64,000 bases of DNA from Collybiopsis luxurians FD-317 M1 (lineage: Eukaryota > Basidiomycota > Agaricomycetes > Agaricales > Omphalotaceae). A program made the translations under genes and the position numbers. Position 1 is the first letter of the stretch. Each line of letters begins with the position of its first letter. The stretch lies in NCBI GenBank assembly GCA_000827265.1, contig KN834789.1:186001-250000 (forward strand), written 5' to 3'. This document shows, piece after piece, positions 54,919 to 64,000 of the stretch. A model generated the notes under the pieces. That model had not been told where the DNA came from. It saw only the letters and a program-made list of their open reading frames with translations, and made no database searches.

Positions 54919-57900
54919 CTACGCCCCGCGTGCCTCCAAACCCTGTTTGATGGCTGAAGAGTGCGGTATTGAGAATATATTGGAAGGAAACACGGATGTA
55001 GGGAACGTACCGTCACACGAGTCCTTTGCATCGCCGAACAACATCTTTGTCCCCGGCATGAAGAACATGGGGTTCGGGACATCAGCTAAGCCGGAGAAAA
55101 GTTAGGTTTATCCAAAAAAAAAAAAAGCATGGAGACGCCACATACCATAACCACTGGACATTCCGCGCTTCATCACTATCACTTGTTTGCTCTTCCAAGC
55201 TTGTAACACGGGCATTCCCTGTCGTAATCAACGAGGTGAGTCTTCGCATGTAAATTCACGAAGGGTTACGCACAGCGATGGGCGACCCGGGTTCGAGCGC
55301 GATGGGATTGACAGTGTCATTTGCACCAATAATGAGTGTCACATCAGTATCCTTGAAATCATCATTGATTTCATCCATTTCAAGAACAACTAGAAGGAAA
55401 CATATGAGTCCGGATGGAATTACTAATACAGCTGAAAAACACACTGTCGTATGGCACTGAAGCCTCTGCCAATAGGACATTGCACTGACCGGGCATACGT
55501 CCTGCCACCGGATGAATTGCAAACTGCAAAAAGAGTTTTTCACCGCCCCCGTCAGGGTATTAGGGGAAGAATTACGTACCCTGACATTCACTCCTCTGGA
55601 GCGCAAAATTGAGACGATTTCAGATATAGCATATTGCGCCTTAGCTACAGCCATCCCATAGCCAACCACCTAATACACAACGATGAACATCGTTTGGCTG
55701 GAAGAGGAAAACAACATACAATAATGACATTGTCTGCATTGGATAACGCATCCACAGTATCTTCAACTCGGGTTTTGGTGATCTGTCCTTCAATCTTTGT
55801 CTCCGTCACAGCAGTCGTCCCAATGCCCCCAAACAAGACATTTGTCAGAGATCTATTCATGGCGACACACTAAGAATAATATGAGATGAAGTAGTTGATC
55901 CAACGACAAGAGGGTACCATAATATAACTGAGGATGCTTCCTGACACTCCAATACTACCCCTCGCGATCAGCATAAGTAAATAATGTAGAGATTTCTGAA
56001 ACTCACAGCGATCCGACTGTAACTAATAGAGGGTTGTCAAGCATGAACCTGCATCCAACTCGTTAAAACAATATATCAAATGCAGTAAAACGGACATACC
56101 CTTCGGCAACCAAAGCAAACCCAGAATACGAGTTCAAGACACAGATAACGACGGGCATATCCGCACCCCCAATAGCTGCAGTTGTTGTATATCCTTGTAT
56201 GAAACTGAGAAGCGTACTTCCCCCAAGATATGCCGCCGCCACAGCTGGAACAGCAGGTGCCGCGGTGACAAACCCGGCCTGCATATCGAGATTTACTTGA
56301 CCATTGTCGAAGAAAAACATCAAGTTGGCTCACCATTGTAACTGCGTTAGCTCCCAGTATTGTGCTGTTGATGATGTGTTTGCCTGGCAGGGTCAAAGGC
56401 TTGGAAGACATTCGTCCGGCCAGCTTCAGGAAAGCGACTATTGACCCTGTGAATGTAATACCACCAATAACTACACCTAGATATGCTGTGACGAGGTGCA
56501 ACGTTGAAGCATGTGTGACGTCTGACAAAACGCTGCCGATGGAGGTCAAGACCGCGGCAAGGCCAACGACACTATGAAGCATTGCAACCTAATAGGGCAT
56601 TAGGAATGTACAACCAAGATGCTTACTATCCGATCTTACCATTTGCGGAAGCTCAGTCGCTGTAATGCGTCGTCCAATTATGGAACCGACAGTACCACCG
56701 ATTGCGGCCAGACCGGCGAACTGAGCCAAAACTTCCGGAGAAAATCCGACAGCAGCCAAAGAGGCCAGAATACCGGAACTGACGCCCAGAACTCCCAAAA
56801 TATTTCCTTGACGAGCAGTTGCCTGCGAGCCCAGTCCGGAGAGCGAGCCTAGAGCATCCGGTTTATCCTGGCCCACGAAGACACGTTAGACGAAGCTTAC
56901 CGATACACAACAAACTACTGGTCAGATATCCAGCTTGAACCAGCCCTGCCATACCGGTACTTGCGGCAGTCAGGAAGGCGCCAGTGAAAACGACGGCTGG
57001 AATTGAATACATCCAGGGATACTCGGGAGGATCAGTGGGACCTGAAGAGTAGTCAGAATTACCCTCGGAAAAATATCAAGCAGCATTCTTACGTTTGAAC
57101 ATGTCCAGCATACGCTTCGTGATAATAAAACCGCCCGCAACATTGACACTCGCAAGTAAAACAGACACGGCCCCAAGAGCTTGAGGGATCGTCTCAGGGA
57201 AGTAACCTCCGCCCATCACAAAAAGACCACCGATACCGACCATACCGGAAATTGCGTTTGTTACAGACATTAGTGGTGAATGCAGAGCAGGTTGAACATT
57301 CCACACGACGCGATATCCAACGAGGCCAGCCAGACCAAAAGTGAAGAATGAGTCCATGAACGCCGATCCTGTGGCTTTGCCTAATCCGACTACTCCGCCC
57401 ATTCCTGCGGTGATGGTAGCAACATCGCGTGTTGTTTGCTGGAATGGTGTAAGCGCAGTAACAGTGGTCTCTTTTTCTGTAGGAGTCGGCGGAGGAGTCA
57501 CGGGTGGGGGAAGAGCCCGAGGAACTGGGGGTAGAATTTCACCCTGGTGTACAATTAACGATCCACGAACGACCTCGTCTTTGATATCAAGGAAGAACCG
57601 GTTCTCTTCGCCGAGGGAGAGTAGGAATTTGGTGATATTGTTCGAATACAAGGTAGAAGACTGAGTGGGAAGGCGTGAAGGAAGATCGGTGTATCCTGGG
57701 GAAAAGATTAGGGATTGAAAACGCGTATGAAGGCGAGGACTTGCCGATAATGGTCACTCCATCTTTGACGTAAAGTTCACCGGGCTTCGTCGCTTCGCAA
57801 TTTCCACCTCCTTCGGCCGCAAGGTCAACGATGACCGAACCTTGCTTCATGGCGGACACCATTTCGTTGGTTATCAGCTTCGGGGCTGGTTTTCCAGGGA

Positions 57901-59220
57901 TGAGAGCCTGATATTCTGTCAGACGAACAACATGAGAAATGAGTATTCATAAAGCTGAACTGACAGTTGTGATGACTATATCGACGTCCTTGCATTGCTC
58001 CATAAAGAGCGCCATTTCAGCTTCGATGAACTCTTTGGACATGACTTTCGCGTATCTACCCATATCATTAGCAAAAGCTCACTTCAAAGAAGTTGTTGCA
58101 TACCCGCCGCCACCTCCGCCTTCTTCTTTGACAGAGACCTCCAGAAACTCTGCTCCTAGTGACTGTACTTGCTCTCGTGCTTCAGATCGCGTGTCAAATG
58201 CCCGGACAATAGCACCCATGCGTTTAGCTGTTGTAACTGCGGACAATCCCGCTACACCAGCTCCGATAACCAAGACTCGACCTGAAAAGATAAATTAAAT
58301 CATTATCACGGTTACAATGGCCTGCGAGAACAGGGGACATTCCTGGAGGAATCTGTGAAGAAAAAGGTTATTGATAGCTATAAGATACCCTATGTCACTC
58401 GCTTACTTTTCTGAACAGCAAAAGTCAGCACAGCTGTAATTTCAAAAGGACATGGAATCTCACCCAGCAGCAGTGACCTGGCCGGTGAGGAATCGACCAA
58501 AATGATTCGAGGCCTCCAGGACAGCCTTGTAACCCGATATATTGCTCATGCTACTCAGTGCATCAAAGACTTGAGCCCTGCTTAGTCGAGGAATCATATC
58601 CATCTGAGCATCTGAATCAGAGCCGCTACTATTCCGCTTGACATTAGACTCACTGCAAGAGAATCCACTTTGCGAGTTGCAAGAGCATCAACAATTGGTT
58701 TATTTTGTGCAGGATACAAAAAAGAAATTAAAGTGCTTCCTTCCTTGAGATCTTCTGCTTCGTCGGCAAGAGGTGGCCGGACTTTCAGCATGATATCAGT
58801 AGATTTAAAGAGTTCCTCTCGCGACACCAGTTGAGCCCCAGCTTCAGCGTAAGCCTCATCCAGAAATTGCGCGTGGAAACCAGCATTGCGTTCCACGAGG
58901 ACTTTGGCAAACCCTTTCTTGCGCAGCAATTTCACGTTCTGAGGGGTAAGGGCGACGCGACGCTCGTTGGCGAAAATTTCTCTGGGAACTCCGACGGTTA
59001 GTTCAGAATAGGTCGTTCCCTGTAGCGGTATATCCGGTTTGGCGTCCTCATTGCGCCGAACCGATGAATGAAAGCCTAAGATACACGTAGATCGTCAGGT
59101 GAGCTGGAAGGTTGAAAAGACTGGAGTCATACCGACGCTGCGAGGCCTCCAAGAGACTGAGTAAGTCAGCTTAAGCAAGCTGGCCCTCGCAGACACGATA
59201 TTCAGTGGCTGAAAGGCCAT
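54919..59220 (-). CDS. NNT: Mitochondrial proton-translocating NAD(P) transhydrogenase
   Basis: Inner-membrane enzyme that uses the proton gradient to reduce NADP+ with NADH, supplying mitochondrial NADPH. One polypeptide carries the fused alpha and beta parts, as in animals. The start [18 protein letters not shown] is a mitochondrial presequence, spliced to the alanine dehydrogenase-like domain I ([51 protein letters not shown], the Rossmann NAD site, [35 protein letters not shown]). Domain II helices follow ([40 protein letters not shown]). Domain III has the NADP site ([81 protein letters not shown]). The last intron moves the end to KQGLEARGA with the stop at 54919-54921. At least a dozen introns. 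A Gly-run ([10 protein letters not shown]) interrupts a conserved loop. All catalytic blocks are present. Confidence 0.95.
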
Positions 59221-59266
59221 ATGAAGGGAGAAAAAAGTTGGGAGATGCTAGCCTCCAGTCAACACT

Positions 59267-59767
59267 ATGTTCACGTTGCAAGCTGTTGCAAGGCTTTATT
59301 TCGGACTTTTTCGGCCCGCCGATTCAACGCCGATTATCAACTCTACCCCGCACCCCACATACAGAATATCTGATGGAGGATCAAAGAACCGAATCGCCGA
59401 TATCCGGTTCTTCTCAAGTCCTGCCAGTGCCATTTCTCGACCATCGTTTGCCTTCTCATGTCTTGCCAGTGCCAGTGCCATTTCTCAACAATCGCTTGGT
59501 AAACGAACCTCAGAAAGTCAAATCTGCAACCTATGCTCTGTTTACCAAGCTACGTACGGCTACTCCATATCGCGCCTGGATGATCACAGGTTCCTGTGCA
59601 TATTCAGATCCACGCGTGAGCGCATGGAACTAGTCAAAAGTATGCAAAGGAGAAGTGTGAAGGGTTTCTTGCTCCATGATAAAATAGACCCGAGCCAAGT
59701 CGACGCCCGCCGGTCAATGGTGTCTGGCAAACAACTGATGATGTTTCTGGCGTTTGCTTTCTTCTAA
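59267..59767 (+). CDS. Hypothetical protein, doubtful
   Basis: A 166-codon uninterrupted frame from ATG (MFTLQAVARLYFGLFRPADS) to a stop at 59767. The first 20 residues are hydrophobic with one Arg, and could pass for a weak targeting or signal sequence. The remainder is Ser/Arg-rich with no motif. A competing frame of similar length overlaps it, and both pass through the tandem repeat at 59421-59494, which suggests low coding constraint. It begins only 47 bases from the transhydrogenase start on the opposite strand. Reported for completeness; probably not a gene. Confidence 0.2.
   Translation: MFTLQAVARLYFGLFRPADSTPIINSTPHPTYRISDGGSKNRIADIRFFSSPASAISRPSFAFSCLASASAISQQSLGKRTSESQICNLCSVYQATYGYSISRLDDHRFLCIFRSTRERMELVKSMQRRSVKGFLLHDKIDPSQVDARRSMVSGKQLMMFLAFAFF
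59421..59494. repeat. Imperfect tandem repeat, two units
   Basis: Two copies of a CTGCCAGTGCCATTTCTC-type unit, the second with an extra CAGTGC. They end in ACCATCG and ACAATCG respectively and are separated by 16 bases. In one frame this yields LPVPFLDHRL and LPVPVPFLNNRL. Likely neutral. Confidence 0.7.
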
Positions 59768-60419
59768 TTACAGCTAACCGTTGACTGGTACTACGCCAAT
59801 TCCTTAAGTACCACATACTGGACTGCGTTCCCCAGCGCTGTCCATACTGTCCTCGTGAGTGTGTCAAAATGCTCTGTAATCCTTTTGATTGCTCCACGAG
59901 GTATACGCTCTTTTCAATTCCATAGTCCAGACTTCGTTATTCATGCAAGTAGATGTGGTTGTGTAAATTTAGTCTTCGCTTTCCAGAACTGTTATCGGTT
60001 TGATCTGAGCGTGAGCATGTTTGTCCTCATGTGTGACAGACTACTCATGACTGAGTCATCTTAACGTCGAGTCCCCGAAAAACCTCCATTCCCTAGCTCT
60101 GAGATTCCTGTTCTGTATTCTCCCTCTTGGTTCGGCAAAACTCCGGAACGCGACACGATGTGATACGGGAAGAAACGACAGCGAAGTCTGGACGTGCTTA
60201 CCCATCACGGCCGGAATTATTTTCAAAGGTAAACGTTAAAATCTTCGCTGTCTATCTGTGCCAAAGTTTTCCCAGGCACGCTATTTCATTCGGAATAGAG
60301 AGTCGTTCACGGGCTTCACATAATCTTGCTTTCGTCCAGGATGTAGTATACAGTATATGATGGCATATTAAATTACATAGAAGTTGTGCCCACAGTCTGC
60401 ATAAAAAATAACCCATCGT

Positions 60420-61689
60420 TTAGCGCGCCTTTACTTTCCCACTAAGTTCCCGCTCTAGCTTGATCAGATCCTGGGTATGAGGATGATCCCAGAGAGCTTG
60501 ACCTGCATCGGAAGAGATAGGAGGTAAAGGTTTACGAGGCACGCCACCATATCCATACAACTTCTCGAGCAGATACTTGGTCCCAGCAATAGAGGCTTTG
60601 GCAATGGTGAAGTCAGCGCGAGCAAGAATACCCTGGAATCGCTGTGCTTCGGGAAGCAGACTAGCGTCGTTGAGAGACGCTACAGACAGTTCGAACAATT
60701 TGACGGATGCATGCTTGACAAGCAAAGATTGAGCAAAAGGAAGGGCAGGATTAAGGTCAAATTACATACTGGAGCAACATTCGCGAGACCAGTGATAGCA
60801 CCGTGTCCATTCGCGTATGTAGAAGGTACGACAAAATCGACATAGCCTCCGAGAACAAGGAACGGCGCGTTCTTATTCTTGCGAGGAAATTTCGAGGCAA
60901 AATCGGACCCGGAAACAATATCGGCAACTCGAGTAAGCTTGCCCACATTACCACAGCTAAGAAGAAAACGTTCAGAGGAAGCATAAGACAGTAGGGTAGA
61001 GGTAGACCCACGTTAGCTTAACACCGCAAAGATTAGGACATTCTACTGCCAACTCCGAAATGATGTCCGAGTCTAAATCTATCCCTCCACAAGCAGCTGG
61101 ATCTGCGGAGAGATTAGTAACCGAGATGTCAATGTGAAAAGGAGATAGCGCACAGTTGTAAATCATGACTGGTATCGGACTTTTTTCTGCTATCTCGGTC
61201 CAATAAGCTTTTAAACCTGCCTTGTGGCCGCCCAACACCCCCGCAAAATATCCGCTGATGACTGCGATGGCGTAGTCAGCACCAGCCTCAGCTGCTTCCT
61301 TGCACAATTCTATCGTCTCTCGTGTACTTCCTGCTCCGGTGCCGACGACGAGAGGTATATGAGTTAAACCGACACCATCGAGCGTCTTACGTGCCGTTCG
61401 GATGAGCGTAGCACGTTCGGCATGAGACAGATGAAGAGCTTCACCCATAGACCCAGCGATGAGAGGACCAACACCTGCGGTCGCCGTTCGGGCTATATGG
61501 GTCTCAAAAGAAGGAAGATCTAGGCACAGATTAATGTAAAGCTCCGTTCGGAGATGAGAGACAAAGATACTTACCCAGATCCTCAGATTCTGGTAGAAAG
61601 AAAGTGGGTATGGGAGCATAAATGCCAGGCCTTAGAGGCCTGGAGACCTGACCATTAGCAGAAGATACTCCGTTTGTGAGGGGGGACAT
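60420..61689 (-). CDS. Dihydrodipicolinate-synthase-family aldolase
   Basis: TIM-barrel class I aldolase of the DapA/NanA family; in fungi such enzymes cleave 2-keto-3-deoxy sugar acids or 4-hydroxy-2-oxoglutarate rather than making lysine. Five reverse exons (61575-61689, 61154-61519, 61012-61102, 60770-60956, 60420-60713) give 350 residues. Seen are GIYAPIPTFFL at the barrel start, GPLIAGSMGEALHLSHAER (in place of the usual GTTGE), VVGTGAGSTRETIELCKEAA, the VMIYNYPAA block with the cat­alytic Tyr, and CGVKLTCGN with the Schiff-base Lys. Later comes AITGLANVAPHASVKLFEL, where substrate specificity is usually set. The protein has the usual family length plus a 35-residue C-terminal extension. 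L-threo-3-deoxyhexulosonate aldolase of the galacturonate pathway is a possible specific role, not proven here. Confidence 0.9.
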
Positions 61690-62042
61690 GGTGGGATAGA
61701 TCCAAAAGTACTTGAGCCGCCTTGCTTTTAATGGGACTGCAAGGGTGGATCGGACCGAGGAACCGCGGACCGCAAGTTGATCACTGGACCGCTTTGACCG
61801 TTTCCGGGCCGTTCCGACCGTCCATACGCCTCCATAAGGAAATTATTGAACTCAAGTAAGAACAGCTGGATTTGCCATGTACTGGGAAATCAGTATCTTG
61901 CCACCGACTGCACCCGGGCTGTTAACGGTTGAATGGTAAACACTAACCGAATAGAAAAATGCTTCATGTCAGCAAAAGTTAGAACAAGATGCTCACTCGG
62001 AATAATACATACGATACAACAGATTCTCTACGCTCGGACGTA
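61690..62042. other. Intergenic region, about 350 bases
   Basis: Upstream of the aldolase start and downstream of the reverse PUS4 gene. It contains a stretch with repeated GGACCG-type words at 61750-61820 (see findings). No gene is visible. Confidence 0.45.
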
Positions 62043-63195
62043 CTAGACTACTTCCATATGCTGGAGAACTTCCCGTTCCCACTCCGTCCACCCCTCTTCA
62101 TCAGCTGCGCCAGCATCGGCCAGTGCATTCTCGAAGATTGACCAGGGTATACAACCCCGGTCGCCATCTTCTGTCTGATTCAGGACGAAGCGTCCTTGAC
62201 GAGAGCGAGTCAACGTCACCACATGCCCTGCAGAGCCCAATTCGTGCGCAAGGTCGTGCACCAAAGAACGGACATAAGTACCACCAGATACTTTCATTTT
62301 TATCACAAAAGCAGTGGGCTTTTCGTCTACCGCCGCAGTCTCGGGCTCGTCTTTGATTGTGGCAGCCTTGTCGATACCCCGAATTGCGGCCTCCATTGCT
62401 TTTTTCTCGTCTTCAGTGAGAGCCTTTTCCGGCCATGAGAATGAGTGGTCACTTCCTTTCCATTCGACTAATTCCAGGCTATGTACAGTCACTGTTCGAG
62501 CTTCTATCGGTCGAGGAAGAGGGATTCCCTTGCGTGCATACTCGTAGAGCGGTTTACCATCCATCTTGAGCGCAGAAAAACTGGAAAGAACATGTCAAAG
62601 CTTTGGACGAGCTCATGGTGTGTAAAACGTACACGGGCGGCGTTTGTTTGATTTGCCCTTGAAATTTCGATAGTGCTTCGATCACCATTTCTCGAGTGAC
62701 GTGCTTCCAAGGCGCAGTTCTAACACGGGCCCCTTCGCTGTCATACGTATCCGTTTCGCAGCCCAAAAGACAGGTAGTGGAGTATTCCTAAATTTCAGTT
62801 TGTATGAAACCAACGAAGATTGACGAATCAACATACTTTTGTACAATCGAGGAATTGTGTGAGTTGCTTTGTACCTTTACCCACTCCGAGTACTACGGTA
62901 GCTCTTTGTGAGCCAATCTATCATCTTAAAACTAGTAGCATAAATTCTACACACCCAAAACGCCATCTGCCAGTGGATCCAATGTGCCTCCTTGGCCTAA
63001 TTTTACGTCGCCCACCTTCCTAGACCGTTTTTTCTTTCGTTTCGGCGTGCCTTCTGAAGATGGCTGCGCGAATAGGCGCGATGTTGATAGAAGAGGTTGT
63101 AGATTATTGAGCAACGACATCGAAGTTGGCCCGGAAGGTTTGACCATGCCAAATAGAGCCGATGTAGGAAGAGGAGGGACAGTGACTTTGGGCAT
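62043..63195 (-). CDS. PUS4: tRNA pseudouridine-55 synthase (Pus4/TruB family)
   Basis: Makes pseudouridine 55 in the T-loop of cytosolic and mitochondrial tRNAs. The start is at the ATG at 63195 (MPKVTVPPLPTSALFGMVKP). Family landmarks are FGMVKPSGPTSMSLLNNL, GQGGTLDPLADGVL with the catalytic Asp after GTL, [66 protein letters not shown], and FVIKMKVSGGTYVRSLVHDL. Four exon junctions inside the gene restore these blocks in phase, for example the split PPV/FSALK. A 25-residue acidic or Ala-rich insert (TIKDEPETAAVDEKP) sits before the conserved FVIKMKVSGGTY. A basic patch (KRKKKRSRK) lies between the first two motifs and may be a nuclear signal. No lesions. Confidence 0.93.
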
Positions 63196-63497
63196 CGTTT
63201 TCACGCGTTGAGAAAAGAGTCTGGTACGAATTCAAAGCCATTGTAACTGCAGATGGACAGAGTGGACCAACCGCAAGAATTGATTCGAAGAGGACCGCGA
63301 GGGCCGCCGGACAGCACTCGCGTAAGTGATGAGACGGAGAGGAAGCCGCTGCGCTATGTTGAACGTTCGAACTAGAATCAAAATCAAAATTACACCTTCG
63401 TTCCGGATATCTCGCGGGCCGGCACATTCCGCCTGTACATAACTAGCATTACCGTACGTACAAAAATATACTTGGTCATAGAATTCGTGGTTCTCGT
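63196..63497. other. Intergenic region, about 300 bases
   Basis: Between the PUS4 start and the MED16-like stop, both reverse. Promoter of PUS4 and 3' UTR of MED16-like. No separate feature is seen. Confidence 0.45.
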
Positions 63498-64000
63498 TCA
63501 CATCGACCATGAACCGCCACAAATACACTTTCGAGCCCAGCTCTTTTCCCACAACATCATCTGTCTCGAAACTTTTGTGTCTTTCCCGTATTCCGTCTGG
63601 CCGCCGCAGCGCAAGCATGTCATACTACCTTGGGCGGGGCGATGCAGCAGCAATCCTTTTGAAACAACGTCTCTACTTTTGTCTTTGGTATTGGTAGGAC
63701 GATCCAGTGGCACGTTAGGCTCTCCATCTACCATCTCATAGGATTTGACAAACAGGCGAGCTTTGTTTAGCGCCGGAGATCGCGCCATGGTGTTGACAGC
63801 TTCTCGTAAGGAGATCTGCATCGACAGTGAAGGCTGAAAGGAAGCCAGTGCTCTACGTACTTCATCATCTGCTCAACCGGAGTCAGTAAAAAGCCTATTT
63901 TCACCAACTGGAGGTTCAAAATTACCGTCGAAGGCTTGAACAGATTCGGCAAGCTTATCGAATATCGACTTCAGACCTTGTAAATCGATTCCAGAACATT
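63498..64000 (-). CDS. Mediator complex subunit 16-like (Med16/Sin4), C-terminal part
   Basis: Tail-module subunit of Mediator, which links gene-specific activators to RNA polymerase II. Only the end of the reverse gene lies in the window; the rest continues to the right. The visible C-terminus contains helical SIFDKLAESVQAF and ISLREAVNTMARSPALNKAR, then CLRCGGQTEY, LWEKSWARKCICGGSWSM and the stop at 63498. The paired CxxCG and CxCGGxW arrangement around a Trp-rich helix is what I recall from the Med16 C-terminal zinc-binding end. The forward-strand frames at the same place are shadows. Because most of the protein is outside, the assignment is moderate. Confidence 0.65.

Larger units (their letters stand above)
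59221..60419. other. Long intergenic region with doubtful small frames, about 1.2 kb
   Basis: Upstream of the transhydrogenase and downstream of the aldolase gene. Two overlapping forward frames (142 codons ending 59633, with no early ATG, and 166 codons from an ATG at 59267 to 59767) are uninterrupted but show no recognisable domain. An imperfect tandem repeat lies at 59421-59494. I cannot support a gene here. Confidence 0.4.

Noticed and set aside
55118..55129. 12-A run
   Set aside because: Lies in an intron of the transhydrogenase gene; ordinary homopolymer.
59205..59633. 142-codon forward frame overlapping the transhydrogenase start
   Set aside because: Begins with GTG rather than ATG, overlaps another frame of equal length and runs through a tandem repeat.

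Overview
The window is nuclear DNA from a filamentous basidiomycete, most likely an agaricomycete. Genes lie close together on both strands, nearly all are cut by many GT-AG introns of about 48-56 bases, and the proteins are typical fungal housekeeping proteins together with agaricomycete-type orphan families. I see no rRNA, no convincing tRNA, no transposon and no CRISPR array. The species cannot be named from the sequence.

Left part (1-11.9 kb): the 3' part of the chaperonin gene CCT4, a disordered basic orphan protein, a mitochondrial carrier (reverse), an RRN6-like RNA polymerase I factor (reverse) head-to-head with mitochondrial ribosomal protein uL3m, then a gene-poor stretch. Middle left (11.9-24.8 kb): an accessory-looking stretch with a membrane-anchored FAD oxidoreductase, an orphan LRR-like protein, a LisH-CTLH-CRA protein without a SPRY domain, an O-methyltransferase, a Ser/Pro/His-rich protein, and a tandem pair of small secreted GPI-anchored paralogues. 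Middle right (24.8-46.7 kb): the recombination ATPase Rad54, a secreted DAO-family FAD oxidoreductase, a very large 16-exon protein that combines an MLKL/HeLo-like N-terminus, an EF-hand and ZZ-like zinc fingers, the U5 snRNP protein Lin1, a PQ-loop vacuolar transporter, inositol-pentakisphosphate 2-kinase, a PWWP-like nuclear protein, a chromodomain protein and a small Cys-rich membrane protein. Right part (47.2-64 kb): a Crb2/Rad9/53BP1-type checkpoint mediator, a single-pass Ser/Thr-rich membrane protein, a UDP-galactose-type nucleotide-sugar transporter, mitochondrial NAD(P) transhydrogenase, a dihydrodipicolinate-synthase-family aldolase, the tRNA pseudouridine synthase Pus4 and the C-terminal end of Mediator subunit Med16.

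Several genes fall in the same broad process: Rad54 and the Crb2-like mediator (DNA repair and checkpoint), the chromodomain and PWWP-like proteins (chromatin), and RRN6 and Med16 (transcription). Three head-to-head pairs share intergenic gaps of only about 100 bases. No operon-like logic applies.

I rebuilt exon structures by hand by requiring phase agreement and family motifs, so exon coordinates are models. Notable structural observations are up to five introns with GC rather than GT donors, several coding exons of 15-35 bases, and introns of almost constant length that bypass nearer AGs. The most interesting protein is the 1,532-residue multidomain protein at 30.5-35.9 kb.
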